Assembly (NCBI GenBank): GCA_965248805.1
Contig: CBDFKJ010000009.1
Span: forward strand, 620,001 to 684,000
Length of the DNA stretch: 64,000 nt
Reading direction: 5' to 3'
Source: CBDFKJ01 sp965248805
GTDB lineage: Bacteria; Pseudomonadota; Alphaproteobacteria; UBA6615
Part shown: positions 1 through 8,517 of the stretch, piece after piece
How the letters are laid out: each line of letters begins with the position of its first letter
Numbering within the stretch: the stretch's first letter is position 1
Program-made: the position numbers and the translations under genes
The notes under the pieces: generated by a model
Seen by the model: only the letters and a program-made list of their open reading frames with translations
The model's database searches: none
Told to the model about the DNA's origin: nothing

Positions 1-246
1 CGATTACATCCAAAGCCATCCATGACAGGGCGAAGTGGGCTGCCGTCATGAGACAAACGACGTCCCAGCCTAGCCCCGAAATCCTGACATACAGACGCTT
101 GGTCAGCCTTGATAGAATTATGTGCATTCGAGACAGCCGCCGGGAAATTCTCGCCCCATCCGGCCAAGATCATAGGGCGAAGCGTATTCCAATGGGTACA
201 AACTTTCCTATCTTCATGGTGACGCGCCATATTATCCGATTTTCCC

Positions 247-274
247 TTGAAAGCAATATTGCATGTTATATGTT
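247..274 (+). promoter_or_regulatory. Possible sigma70-like promoter of the yjfI operon
   Basis: TTGAAA at 247-252 and TATGTT at 269-274 are separated by 16 bp and lie 40 bp before the first start codon. A perfect 10-bp palindrome, GCAATATTGC, lies at 253-262 between the two hexamers, and the -10 overlaps the tandem repeats. The hexamers are weak matches, so this is a suggestion only. Confidence 0.3.
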
Positions 275-304
275 ACATGTTATATGTTACATGTAATATG
301 TACC
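263..304 (+). repeat. Three tandem 14-bp repeats in the operon leader
   Basis: ATGTTATATGTTAC occurs twice without change (263-276 and 277-290). A third unit, ATGTAATATGTACC (291-304), differs at three positions. The block is very AT-rich for this GC-rich window and ends 10 bp before the ATG at 315. Each unit carries ACATGT/GTTAC-type half-sites, as a repressor-binding array would. The first product of the operon has a basic N-terminal domain that could bind here, but that is inference. Confidence 0.7.
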
Positions 305-314
305 GGAACTTTCA

Positions 315-938
315 ATGGTCACGAGAAAACCTTCCTACTACCAAGCCAAGTATCGCGAGCGTCTGCGCGAAAAGGGCTATGTCAAACGTGAAGTCTGGAT
401 ACCGCCCGATTACGCGAAAATTTTGAAGGACTGCGAAACGGCTCTGAGGGCCGGCGTGATGCCGATTATTCCCCGAACACGCAAGGAGATAAGAATGAGT
501 CAGGACGAAAATTGGACGACCGAGTCCCTCTTGGAGGCGCTCTCGCAATCGAGTGCGGCGGTCGAAGGCGGCATGGAGGTCAGTCTGGTCGAAGGCACGG
601 ACCCCGGCATCCTCCTCACGATGAAAGAGTTTGGCGACTTGCCGCTATTGATGAGCGTCAGCGGCAGCCAGATCATCGTCGATACGTTGCTTTGGCCCGT
701 CGACGAAGTCGAAGACACAGCCGGGTTCAACGAAATGATCTTGAAGACGCACAAGCTCTTCCCGCTCTCGACCTTCGGCATCGTTCCGGGCCCCGATGGC
801 CGGGACTATTACGAGCTATTCGGTTCGCTGAGCGCTGGATCGATCCTTGAAACCGTGATTTTCGAGATCGAGACATTGGCCGACAACGCCATGCAGGCGG
901 CGGAGGCCTATAGGACCGACCTTAAGAATGTCGCCTAA
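315..938 (+). CDS. yjfI: DUF2170 (YjfI-like) protein with basic N-terminal domain
   Basis: First gene of a tight five-gene operon. Residues 1-50 form a basic stretch rich in Lys/Arg (YQAKYRERLREKGYVKREVW) that resembles small ribbon-helix-helix-like DNA-binding segments. From about residue 61 on the protein resembles DUF2170, the family of E. coli YjfI, which also sits directly before a PspA-family gene. A strong Shine-Dalgarno AAGGAG at 483-488 lies 6 bp before an in-frame ATG at 495, so a shorter 147-residue DUF2170-only product is likely as well, or instead. The upstream ATG at 315 has no clear ribosome site. The biochemical role of DUF2170 is unknown; the constant link to PspA and ATP-grasp ligases suggests an envelope-stress partner or regulator. 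Confidence 0.75.
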   Translation: MVTRKPSYYQAKYRERLREKGYVKREVWIPPDYAKILKDCETALRAGVMPIIPRTRKEIRMSQDENWTTESLLEALSQSSAAVEGGMEVSLVEGTDPGILLTMKEFGDLPLLMSVSGSQIIVDTLLWPVDEVEDTAGFNEMILKTHKLFPLSTFGIVPGPDGRDYYELFGSLSAGSILETVIFEIETLADNAMQAAEAYRTDLKNVA

Positions 939-992
939 AGACGCGGCGGGTTCGGTTGGTTCACAGAATTTAGAGTCGAGGAGTAAGTCGAT

Positions 993-1685
993 ATGAGTAT
1001 TTGGGCAAAAGTGGCGACAGCGATCCGTGGCGGCGTCAGCGAAGCAGGCGAGGCTATCGTGGATAATCAGGCACTGCGGATCCTGGATCAGGAAATCCGC
1101 GACGCCGACAACGAGTTAATCAAATCCAAGGAAGCGCTAACCAGCATCATCGCCAAGCGCAAACTGGCCGACAAGAAGGTCGAAAGCCTGAAAGCGTCGA
1201 TGGCCGAATATGAAGGCTACGCGATCCAGGCGCTGGACAAAGGCGACGAAGGCTTGGCGACCGAAATTGCCGAAAAGATCGCCGGCATCGAAACCGAGAT
1301 GCTGGGCGAAGAGGCGCTCGCCAAATCCTTCTCCGATAGCGAGGCGCAGCTGCGCAAGGCTGTGTCGCAGACGGAAGGCAATCTGAAACGCCTCAAGCAG
1401 CAGGTCGATACCGTGAAGGCCACGGAAAAAGTCCAACGCGCGCAGGCAGCTGTTGCGGCACGCCATTCGGGCGCCAACAGCAGCATGCGGGGCGCCGTCG
1501 ACAGCCTGGAGCGGCTGAAGACCCGGCAGGCGGAACGTGCCGCACAGTTCGAAGCGGCCAACGAACTGGCCGAGTCGACGGAAGAAGTCAGCCTGCAGGA
1601 GAAGCTGAAATCGGCGGGCATCGTCGATGGCGGGGCAAAAGGTGGCGACATTCTGGCGCGTCTCAAAGCCAAGCGCGCCGGCTAA
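993..1685 (+). CDS. yjfJ: PspA/IM30-family membrane-stress protein (YjfJ-like)
   Basis: A 230-residue, almost entirely helical coiled-coil protein, the usual length for PspA/IM30. The family polymerises on damaged inner membrane and is an ESCRT-III relative. Charged heptad-like helices run from about residue 25 to 200, with no signal peptide or membrane segment. GAGGAG precedes the ATG. The gene lies 54 bp after the DUF2170 gene and 23 bp before the ATP-grasp ligase, the same order as yjfI-yjfJ-...-yjfC in E. coli. The context suggests it works as the membrane-bound arm of the pathway rather than in the classical pspFABC response, since no pspF, pspB or pspC is near. Confidence 0.9.
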   Translation: MSIWAKVATAIRGGVSEAGEAIVDNQALRILDQEIRDADNELIKSKEALTSIIAKRKLADKKVESLKASMAEYEGYAIQALDKGDEGLATEIAEKIAGIETEMLGEEALAKSFSDSEAQLRKAVSQTEGNLKRLKQQVDTVKATEKVQRAQAAVAARHSGANSSMRGAVDSLERLKTRQAERAAQFEAANELAESTEEVSLQEKLKSAGIVDGGAKGGDILARLKAKRAG

Positions 1686-1708
1686 CCCGCCACGCTGGAA
1701 TACGGCCC

Positions 1709-2869
1709 ATGCGCCGGATCCCCGTTGCCCCACGGCCCAACCTCAAGCAATCGGCCCTGGCGCATGGCTTTGCGGTAGACGAGTTTGGAAACGTCCCCTA
1801 CTGGGATGAAACCGCCTACTACTGCTTTACCCTGCGCCAGATCGAGGACGATCTGGAGGTGCCTGCCGAGGCCATCGAAGACCTTTGTTTCGAGATTCTG
1901 AACCGCGCGGTCACGGACGAGACCGTGTTCCGCCGGCTTCGGATTCCGGAAACCTACTGGGACTACATCGCGTTAAGCTGGCGGAACCGCGAGAAAGATC
2001 TGATCGGCCGCTTCGATTTTTCATACGACGGCACCGGCCCGGCGAAACTCCTTGAATACAACGCCGACACGCCGACGACGCTGTACGAAGCATCCGCGTT
2101 TCAATGGGAGTGGCTCGAGAACGCGATCGAGCTCGGCCTTGTTTCCGAAACAGCCGATCAGTTCAATCTGCTCCACGAATTCCTGCTGGCCGCGTTCCCG
2201 AAAATCGGCATCGACGGCCCGCTGCATCTCGCCTGCCTGAAACATATCGACGATGATCGCGACACCGTCGAGTACCTAGAGGAACTGGCCAAGGAAGCCG
2301 GTCTGGAAACGGTCTTTCTGTCGATGGATGAAATCGGCGTCGATCCGCAAGGCCGCTTTACGGACCTGGACGACCACATCATCGACTGGCTGTTCAAGCT
2401 TTATCCTTGGGAGTGGCTGATGGAAGAGTCGTTCGGCCAGTTCATGCCCAACAGCGGTGCCCGCTTCATCGAACCGCCCTGGAAGGGCGTATTGTCGAAC
2501 AAGGGAATGCTGCCGCTCCTCTGGGAAAGCTTCGAAGGGCACCCGAATTTGCTGCCCACCTATTTCGAAAATGATCCCCGCGCCGCTGATCTCGGGAACA
2601 CGTTTGTGCGCAAACCCTTGCTGTCGCGGCGCAGCGCCAATATCGAAATCGTTCGCGACGGCGACATCGTGGCCCATAAAGATGGTCCCTATGGGGAAGA
2701 AGGGTACATCGTGCAGGCGTTCCATCCGCTGCCGGATTTCGACGGCCGCCGCCCGGTTCTCGGCTGCTGGATGGTCGCCGGGGATGCCGCCGCGTTGGGC
2801 ATTCGCGAAGATAACGGACTTGTCACGACCGAAGACGCAACCTTCATGCCGCATATCATATTGGATTAA
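1709..2869 (+). CDS. yjfC: Glutathionylspermidine-synthetase-like ATP-grasp ligase (YjfC)
   Basis: 386 residues, the length of stand-alone YjfC proteins; it matches the GSP_synth pre-ATP-grasp/ATP-grasp family over its whole length. Diagnostic segments are the substrate-side motif KLLEYNADTPTTLYEA (about residues 112-127), the central KLYPWEWLMEESF, the nucleotide-side SNKGMLPLLWESF and VRKPLLSRR, and a C-terminal IREDNGLVT. Family enzymes join a carboxylate to an amine such as spermidine with ATP. Unlike bifunctional Gsp synthetase it has no N-terminal CHAP amidase. Lying between a PspA gene and a polyamine-type decarboxylase, it probably ligates an amine made by the neighbour, but the real substrate is unknown. 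Confidence 0.88.
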   Translation: MRRIPVAPRPNLKQSALAHGFAVDEFGNVPYWDETAYYCFTLRQIEDDLEVPAEAIEDLCFEILNRAVTDETVFRRLRIPETYWDYIALSWRNREKDLIGRFDFSYDGTGPAKLLEYNADTPTTLYEASAFQWEWLENAIELGLVSETADQFNLLHEFLLAAFPKIGIDGPLHLACLKHIDDDRDTVEYLEELAKEAGLETVFLSMDEIGVDPQGRFTDLDDHIIDWLFKLYPWEWLMEESFGQFMPNSGARFIEPPWKGVLSNKGMLPLLWESFEGHPNLLPTYFENDPRAADLGNTFVRKPLLSRRSANIEIVRDGDIVAHKDGPYGEEGYIVQAFHPLPDFDGRRPVLGCWMVAGDAAALGIREDNGLVTTEDATFMPHIILD

Positions 2870-2983
2870 CGCGGTAGCAGCGCTACGTTGCGCGCTATCT
2901 TTTTTGCTGCTGGCAAATACAACACCACCCAGCCCTTCCGCCAAACAGGGCGCGGATCAAACAAGTCTCGGGGAGAAATCAAT

Positions 2984-4141
2984 TTGGCGACGTCGATCAA
3001 AACGCCGGCTTTCATAACCGACGAAAAAATTCTCAATCAGGAACTTCTCACGCTGCGCAAGATTGCCGAGGAAGCATCCTGCAAATTGCTGTACTCGCCG
3101 AAGGCCAATCCGTTGCCAGCGGTTCTGCAGGCGGCCGCGAAACGTGTCGACGGCTTTGGCTGCAGTTCACCGTTCGAGCTGGAACTGGTCGAGCGTGTAT
3201 GCGGCCCCGGCGCGTCACGCCATCTTGTCGGCCCCCTGCTCACCGAGGAAATGCTAAATGCGGTTGGCGACCGTCTCGATTACCTGACGTTCAATTCGCT
3301 TTCCCAATGGGACCGGCTGCACAAGATGGTACCGGGCGCGATTCAGTCCGGCATCAGGGTCAATCCCGAACTCTCCTTCATCCGCGACCCACGATACGAT
3401 CCGTGCCGTCAACATTCGAAACTCGGCGTCCCGATTTCGGAACTCGCGCGTGTTGCAGCAACGGACCCTGGCCGCCTGCGCGGAATCAACGGCCTCCATT
3501 TTCACACCAATTGCGACGAAACCGATTTCGCCAGTCTGCTCGCGACGGCCCGGCGCATTCAGGATTCGATCCCAGCGTTTCTCGATGGCCTGGATTGGAT
3601 CAACATGGGCGGCGGCTATCTCTTCGACTTGGCAGACGACAAGTCCGACTTCTTCCACGCGGTGGAGATATTCCGCGAAACCTTCGGCCTGCAGGTCTTT
3701 ATCGAGCCGGGTGCGGCACTGGCGCGGCGCGCGGGCACGATCGAGGCAACCGTGCACGACCTGTTCGAAAGCGACGGCCTTCAGATCGCCGTTCTGGATA
3801 CGACGGTGAACCACATGGCGGAGGTCTTCGAATTTCAGTTCGAACCAGATGTCCTGGGACATGTCGATGGTGGCGTTCACGAGTACCTGCTCGCGGGATG
3901 CACATGCCTTGCCGGCGACATCTTCGGCGAATACACCTTCGACACACCGCTTTCAATCGGTTCACGGATTGCGTTTTTAAACATGGGTGCCTATACGATT
4001 TCAAAGGCGCACCGATTCAACGGTATTGGTCTGCCGACGCTCTACACGCGCGAAATAGACGGTGCTTTGAAACAGATCCAAGAAGACAGCTTTGACGCCT
4101 TTGCGCGGACGATGGGAATGACCAACAATGCAATTGCTTGA
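2984..4141 (+). CDS. Carboxynorspermidine-decarboxylase-like PLP enzyme
   Basis: 385 residues from TTG 2984, chosen because GGGGAG at 2970-2975 is 8 bp upstream and the homology begins right after it. This is a fold-III (alanine racemase/ODC-type) PLP decarboxylase. The Schiff-base lysine sits in LLYSPKANPLPAVL. HSKLGVP, INGLHFHTNCDE, MGGGYL and IEPGAAL are cofactor-loop motifs, and AGCTCLAGDIFGEY carries the active-site cysteine pattern of NspC. NspC decarboxylates carboxy(nor)spermidine in the carboxyaminopropyl route. The CANSDH dehydrogenase partner is not in the window. It overlaps the next gene by 14 bp, implying coupled translation. The exact substrate is inferred from family and context only. 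Confidence 0.82.
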   Translation: MATSIKTPAFITDEKILNQELLTLRKIAEEASCKLLYSPKANPLPAVLQAAAKRVDGFGCSSPFELELVERVCGPGASRHLVGPLLTEEMLNAVGDRLDYLTFNSLSQWDRLHKMVPGAIQSGIRVNPELSFIRDPRYDPCRQHSKLGVPISELARVAATDPGRLRGINGLHFHTNCDETDFASLLATARRIQDSIPAFLDGLDWINMGGGYLFDLADDKSDFFHAVEIFRETFGLQVFIEPGAALARRAGTIEATVHDLFESDGLQIAVLDTTVNHMAEVFEFQFEPDVLGHVDGGVHEYLLAGCTCLAGDIFGEYTFDTPLSIGSRIAFLNMGAYTISKAHRFNGIGLPTLYTREIDGALKQIQEDSFDAFARTMGMTNNAIA

Positions 4142-5489
4142 AAAACGCGTTTCGGTTCCCGTCGCGCCGCGTAACAGCGGGCTGATCGAACATATCGAAA
4201 AAGCACGTTCTTTCCGGTTTATCGATGGCGAAGTGCCCATTCGCCTCTCGGTCACGTCCACGGAGGATGGGCAATATCACTGCGAAGTAGGGTGCCTGGT
4301 CGGCAACGATAGCGATACGAGCCCATCGATCTTCGAATTCCGGGGGCGGGAAACCGAGAACGCCGACCAATTCAACGCCGTCTTTCTCGTGCCGACCGGC
4401 GTCGGCGCTGAGGTTGGCGGCCATGCGGGGGACGCAACCCCAGCGGCACAATTGTTGGCGTCCGTCTGCGACCGGTTGATCACTCATCCCAATGTCGTCA
4501 ATGCGAGCGACATCAACGAAATTCCAGCCAACGCGTCCTATGTCGAAGGCAGCGTGATCTGCCGCCTGCTAATGGGCACGGCAGGACTAAAGACAGTCCG
4601 TGCCAACCGGGTTCTCGTCGTCATCGATGCGCAGCCGGACGAGATGATCGAAAACCTCACACTGAACACGGTCGAAGCCAGCCGCGCGACCCTTGGCTTG
4701 GATTGCGCCGGGATATTTCGGCTTGATCCGCCGCTCGTGCTGACCGCGACATACGCAAAATCCGGGCGTGCGGTGGGTGCGGGGCACGGCATCGACCGTC
4801 TTTTCAATCTGTTGGAAACACATCGGGACGATTACGACGCGGTTGCGATTTCATCCCTGATCACCGTGCCGGACGGCTATCACGACGACTACTTTTCCAG
4901 CGACGGCGCGATGGTCAATCCGTGGGGTGGCGTCGAAGCAATGTTGACCCACGCCGTCTCACAATACTTCGATATCCCATCCGCCCACGCACCGATGATG
5001 GAGTCGCGTGAAATTCTCTTTGCCGACGCGGGCCGCGTCGACCCGCGCATGGCCGCGGAAGCGATCTCGTCTTCGTTCTTCTTTTGCGTTCTGAAGGGTC
5101 TGAACAAGAGCCCGGCGATCGTCCCTGACCACGCAACGAAACGCGCAACCGACGTCTTTACGACAGAGGATATATCCTGCCTGGTTCTGCCGGACGGATG
5201 CATCGGATTGCCAACACTGGCGGCACTTGAACAGGGCATTCCCGTCGTCGCCGTTCGCGAAGGCAACGGGTTGATGACCAACGATCTCACACAGCTCCCC
5301 TGGCGGCCGGGTCAGCTCACCATCGTCGAAAACTATTGGGAAGCCGCCGGCGTCCTTGCCGCGCTGCGCGCCGGCATCGCGCCCGGCGCGGTCCGCCGTC
5401 CCTTCGCCAAGCTGGAACCACGGACATGGCGCGAGGCCGGGTTGGCGCCCTATTCGGTAACCGCCTCCAAGATCAGCGGAGAGTCGTAG
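4128..5489 (+). CDS. DUF3326 protein
   Basis: 453 residues, starting inside the end of the decarboxylase gene. Residues 1-75 are an extension (IRLSVTSTEDGQYHCEVGCL); from about residue 80 the conserved DUF3326 core begins with VFLVPTGVGAEVGGHAGD, then LASVCDRLITHPNVVNASD and NASYVEGSVICRLL. Further conserved parts are GIDRLFNLLETH, a Asp/His-rich stretch near 4875 and LPDGCIGLPTLAALEQGIPVVAVREGN near the end. No membrane segment is visible. The function of DUF3326 is not known to me; the glycine-rich segments and repeated Asp/His suggest a soluble metabolite-binding enzyme. As the last gene of the operon it probably acts on the product or substrate of the ligase/decarboxylase pair. Confidence 0.8.
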   Translation: MQLLEKRVSVPVAPRNSGLIEHIEKARSFRFIDGEVPIRLSVTSTEDGQYHCEVGCLVGNDSDTSPSIFEFRGRETENADQFNAVFLVPTGVGAEVGGHAGDATPAAQLLASVCDRLITHPNVVNASDINEIPANASYVEGSVICRLLMGTAGLKTVRANRVLVVIDAQPDEMIENLTLNTVEASRATLGLDCAGIFRLDPPLVLTATYAKSGRAVGAGHGIDRLFNLLETHRDDYDAVAISSLITVPDGYHDDYFSSDGAMVNPWGGVEAMLTHAVSQYFDIPSAHAPMMESREILFADAGRVDPRMAAEAISSSFFFCVLKGLNKSPAIVPDHATKRATDVFTTEDISCLVLPDGCIGLPTLAALEQGIPVVAVREGNGLMTNDLTQLPWRPGQLTIVENYWEAAGVLAALRAGIAPGAVRRPFAKLEPRTWREAGLAPYSVTASKISGES

Positions 5490-5551
5490 CGGTTCCGCTC
5501 GTTCGGTGCTTTGCTCCAGTATTTAGTCCGTTGTTAAGAAGCCGGTTTGAG

Positions 5552-6073
5552 GGCACTGTCAGAGGAACGTGGGCGTACCAACAAATCCCGACCACCTGTA
5601 GTTTCAAGTGGCAATTTTACGCCATTCGGCAAGGGCGAGCGAGCGGTTGAGTTTGAAGTTTTGGCGGCTGCGAAGATGACGTTCCTGGTTAAAATGGTTG
5701 TGGACCGAAGCGTGGATCGAAACGAACTTCTGTAAAGATTTCGCGCTCCTGAATTTCGCCATCGCGCGCGCTCGTCGCCGGAACGGCTGGTGTGAATTTT
5801 CGGCCCTATTGTTCAGCCAGCGACCGGTCTCCTGGCGCTTGGCATTTCCGATGACTTTCATCGCCGCTCGGTAGGACCGGAGCAGGTCCGTCACGATCAC
5901 TTCCGGGCGACCGCATCGTTTCATAGTTTTGCGCAAAAACTTCAAGGCAGCCTTGCGGTCCCGACTCTTAGTGACAAATGCCTCCAGCACGTCGCCTTCG
6001 TGATCGACCGCCCGCCAGGGTGCTGTCAGGCTAATACGAACCAGTCTCCAAAGCACCCGAAGTTGCGACGTTG
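5552..6073 (-). mobile_element. 3' fragment of an IS6-family element
   Basis: The end GGCACTGTCAGAGG at 5552 resembles the IS6-family terminal repeat GGCACTGT. The minus frame to 5604 encodes the C-terminal half of an IS6 DDE transposase: RAVDHEGDVLEAFVTKSRD, then a K-A-A-L-K-F-L helix, NNRAENSHQPFRRRARAM and QKFVSIHASVHNHFN. The 5' half is missing because the IS3 element at 6074 starts abruptly inside it and no matching piece lies on its other side. It begins about 60 bp after the end of the intact operon. Confidence 0.8.
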
Positions 6074-6112
6074 TGAACCGCTCCGGGTTTGGCGGAGGCC
6101 ATTTTGTTTGAG

Positions 6113-7019
6113 TCACGCCGCCATGTCTGACTGCTTCAGCATGGCGTAGTGGCGTTCCTCGGCTTCGGCCGGCGGGATGTTTCCGATGGGCTCCAGGAGC
6201 CGCCGGTTGTTGAACCAATCCACCCATTCCAGAGTAGCGAGCTCGACGGCCTCGAATGAGCGCCACGGCCCGCGCCGGTGAATGACCTCGGCTTTGTAAA
6301 GACCATTGATGGTCTCGGCCAGAGCATTGTCATAAGAGTCGCCGACGCTGCCCACCGAGGGTTCGATGCCCGCTTCCGCCAGGTGCTCGGTATATTTGAT
6401 CGAGACATATTGGCTCCCTCTATCGCTGTGATGGATCAGCCCACCGCGATGGACGGGTCGCCGCGCATGAAGCGCTTGTTCCAGGGCATCGAGAACAAAG
6501 CCGGCATGGGCTGTCCGGCTCACCCGCCAGCCGACGATGCGGCGGGCATAGGCGTCGATGACAAAGGCGACATAGACGAAGCCAGCCCAAGTGGCCACGT
6601 AGGTAAAGTCCGAGACCCACAGCCTGTTCGGTGCCGGAGCGTGGAACTGGCGATTGACCTTGTCGAGCGGGCAAAGGCGCGGCCTGGTCGCTGACTGTCG
6701 TGCGGATCGGCTTGCCGCGGATCACCCCTTGCAAGCCCATCTCCCGCATCAGCCGCTCAACAGTGCAGCGAGCGACATCGAAGCCTTCCCGCTGCAATTG
6801 TCGCCACACCTTGCGAACGCCGTAGACACGGAAGTTCTCTTTGAAGACGCGTCGGACCTCGACCTTGAGAGCCATATCCCGTTTCGCCCGTGCCGACAGC
6901 CTGGCCGGATCGCGCCGCCTGGCCACATGGTCGTAGTAGGTCGACGGGGCGATCGGCAGCACCTTGCAGATCGGCTCGACCCCGTGCGCCTCGCGGTGAT
7001 CGCCGATGAACGCGATCAT
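6113..7019 (-). pseudogene. IS3 transposase OrfB, frameshifted
   Basis: Encodes the IS3 rve-type integrase (HTH_21 segment MIAFIGDHREAHGVEPI, then DDE core with RLWVSDFTYVATWAGFV, LIHHSDRGSQYVS and DSYDNALAETINGLYK). One extra A near 6672, seen against 20922-21827 where the same frame is open, splits it into 6420-7019 and 6113-6598. No active transposase is expected from this copy unless frameshifting repairs it. Confidence 0.9.
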
Positions 7020-7342
7020 GGCTTGAACCGGCGGTCGAGCTCCGCCTGGGCAAAATAGGCGCTCGCCTTGCGCAGGATCTCGTTGACCTGCCGGAGGTCG
7101 CGGTTCTCCCGCTCCAGGGCTTTCAGCCGCTCGGCGACCTCGCTGGGGACGCCGGCGCGCACGCCGCTATCGCGCTCGAACCTCTTCACCCACTCATTGA
7201 GTGTCTGCGCCGTGCAGCCGATCTTCCCAGCTATCGAGGAAACAGCCGCCCAACGCGAGGCGTGTTCGCCCTCGCGATCCACAACCATCCGCACCGCACG
7301 GGCGCGAACCTCAGAAGAAAACCTGTTCCTTGTCTTGCTCAT
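7016..7342 (-). CDS. IS3 transposase OrfA (helix-turn-helix), intact copy
   Basis: 108 residues. An HTH of the transposase_8 type (residues 10-55, ending in AQTLNEWVKRFERD) is followed by a leucine-zipper-like segment with LKALERENRDLRQVNEILRK. It binds the terminal repeats and is normally joined to OrfB by -1 frameshifting; the OrfA stop overlaps the OrfB ATG at 7016-7019. In the second copy this gene has a nonsense codon, so this is the only complete OrfA of the pair. Confidence 0.9.
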   Translation of the reverse strand: MSKTRNRFSSEVRARAVRMVVDREGEHASRWAAVSSIAGKIGCTAQTLNEWVKRFERDSGVRAGVPSEVAERLKALERENRDLRQVNEILRKASAYFAQAELDRRFKP

Positions 7343-7395
7343 AATGGCTCCACTTTCTCAAGAGTTGGAGCCTCCGCCAAACCCGGAGCGGTTCA

Positions 7396-7571
7396 GTCTA
7401 CTCCGGGCGCGGCCAAACCATCCTGCTGGAAAGGGAAAGGATCAAACGAAAGACCATCGACCACCGGCGCTTGCAACATCGCGACGCCGCTGCCTAAAAT
7501 TATCAACCAGGTGAGCCAGAGCCTCCGTCATTTTAGGACCCACCCTGTCTCAATTCATCTGACGACGGACA
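7396..7571 (+). mobile_element. 3'-end fragment of the 11.5-kb IS3-type element
   Basis: Nearly identical to 12812-12987: the last codons of the transposase (KRKTIDHRRLQHRDAAA in the copy at 11933) and the right terminal repeat ending ACGGACA at 7571. Its left side is cut by IS3 copy 1 at 7395. It shows that a second copy of this element once lay here. Confidence 0.85.
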
Positions 7572-7572
7572 A

Positions 7573-8517
7573 TCAGATCACCTCGCCGAGGTCATTCAGG
7601 GAGTGACGTTCAAAGTGCGCATTCCGATGAAAGCGGCCACTGATTCCGACGGAAAGCGGCCACCCGTTCCGATCCAAAACGGCCACTTTGGCCGGGGGTC
7701 GAATTGGGCGTCGTGATCGTCGCCGTTGGGTGTTCCTTTGATGTCGTTTTTGCTCTGTATGGTCAATCGCGTTGGCGTTGATATTTTCGGCGATGGCCTT
7801 TCGCATGGAGGGCCCGACGAGGTCGATCCGATGGGCATTGTGGACGATGCGGTCGAGGATGGCGTCGGCGAAGGTGGGTTCGCCGATGACGTCGTGCCAC
7901 TTCGCCAACGGCAGCTGGCTGGTGACCAGGATGGCGGCGTTGTTGTATCGGTCCTCGACGATTTCCATGAGATCGCGTCGCTGATCGGGATTGAGGCGGT
8001 CGGGGCCCCAATCGTCGAGAATCAGGAGATTGGCTCTGGTGAGGGCCCGGAACAGGTGGGGGTAGCGGCCGTCGGCGCGCCCCATTTCCAGTTCGGCGAA
8101 CATCCTTGGGATGCGCTTGTAGAGGACGGAGAAGTCGTCGCGGCAGGCCTTCTGGCCGAGCGCGCAGGCGAGCCATGATTTACCGACGCCGCAGGGGCCG
8201 GTGATGATCAGGTTTTGTTTTCTTGTGATCCATTGGCCTCTGGTCAGTTGCTGGAACAGGGCTTTATCGAGGCGCCGGGGGGCGCGGTAATCGACATCCT
8301 CGATGCAGGCGTCCGGATGGCGCAGGCGTGCGTTGCGAAGCCTGTAGGTCAATCGCCGGTCGTTGCGTTCGGCCTCTTCTCGGTCGAGCAGCAGGGCCAG
8401 CCATTGAGCATGGTCGAGTTCGCCGGCCTGGGCGTTGTCACCTAATTCGGCGAAGGCGCGCGCCATGCCGTGCAGCTTGAGATGCCTGAGTTGGTCGAGG
8501 GTGGGATGGTGCAGCAT
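7573..8517 (-). CDS. istB: IS21 helper ATPase IstB
   Basis: AAA+ DnaC/IstB-type ATPase that assists IstA in strand transfer. Walker A is GPCGVGKSWLACALG at about residues 107-121, Walker B LLILDDWG near 171, and an N-terminal helical domain starts MLHHPTLDQLRHLKLHGMA. GAGGAGA precedes the ATG at 8517. The core ends near residue 250. The frame has no stop inside the element and runs through the terminal repeat into the interrupted pentapeptide gene, stopping at 7573, so the last residues come from the target. Confidence 0.92.
   Translation of the reverse strand: MLHHPTLDQLRHLKLHGMARAFAELGDNAQAGELDHAQWLALLLDREEAERNDRRLTYRLRNARLRHPDACIEDVDYRAPRRLDKALFQQLTRGQWITRKQNLIITGPCGVGKSWLACALGQKACRDDFSVLYKRIPRMFAELEMGRADGRYPHLFRALTRANLLILDDWGPDRLNPDQRRDLMEIVEDRYNNAAILVTSQLPLAKWHDVIGEPTFADAILDRIVHNAHRIDLVGPSMRKAIAENINANAIDHTEQKRHQRNTQRRRSRRPIRPPAKVAVLDRNGWPLSVGISGRFHRNAHFERHSLNDLGEVI

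Larger units (their letters stand above)
6074..7395 (-). mobile_element. IS3-family element, copy 1 (1322 bp)
   Basis: Bounded by perfect inverted repeats beginning TGAACCGCTCCGGGTTTGGC. It carries orfA and orfB on the minus strand. It is the same element as 20883-22203 but one base longer, an extra A in the run at about 6672 that breaks orfB. The flanks are different broken elements (IS6 on the left, an IS3-type end on the right) with no target duplication, so rearrangement has occurred around it. Confidence 0.93.

Noticed and set aside
48..296. 82-codon plus-strand ORF before yjfI
   Set aside because: Its C-terminus is just the tandem-repeat DNA (CYMLHVICYM), with no ribosome site and no family pattern.
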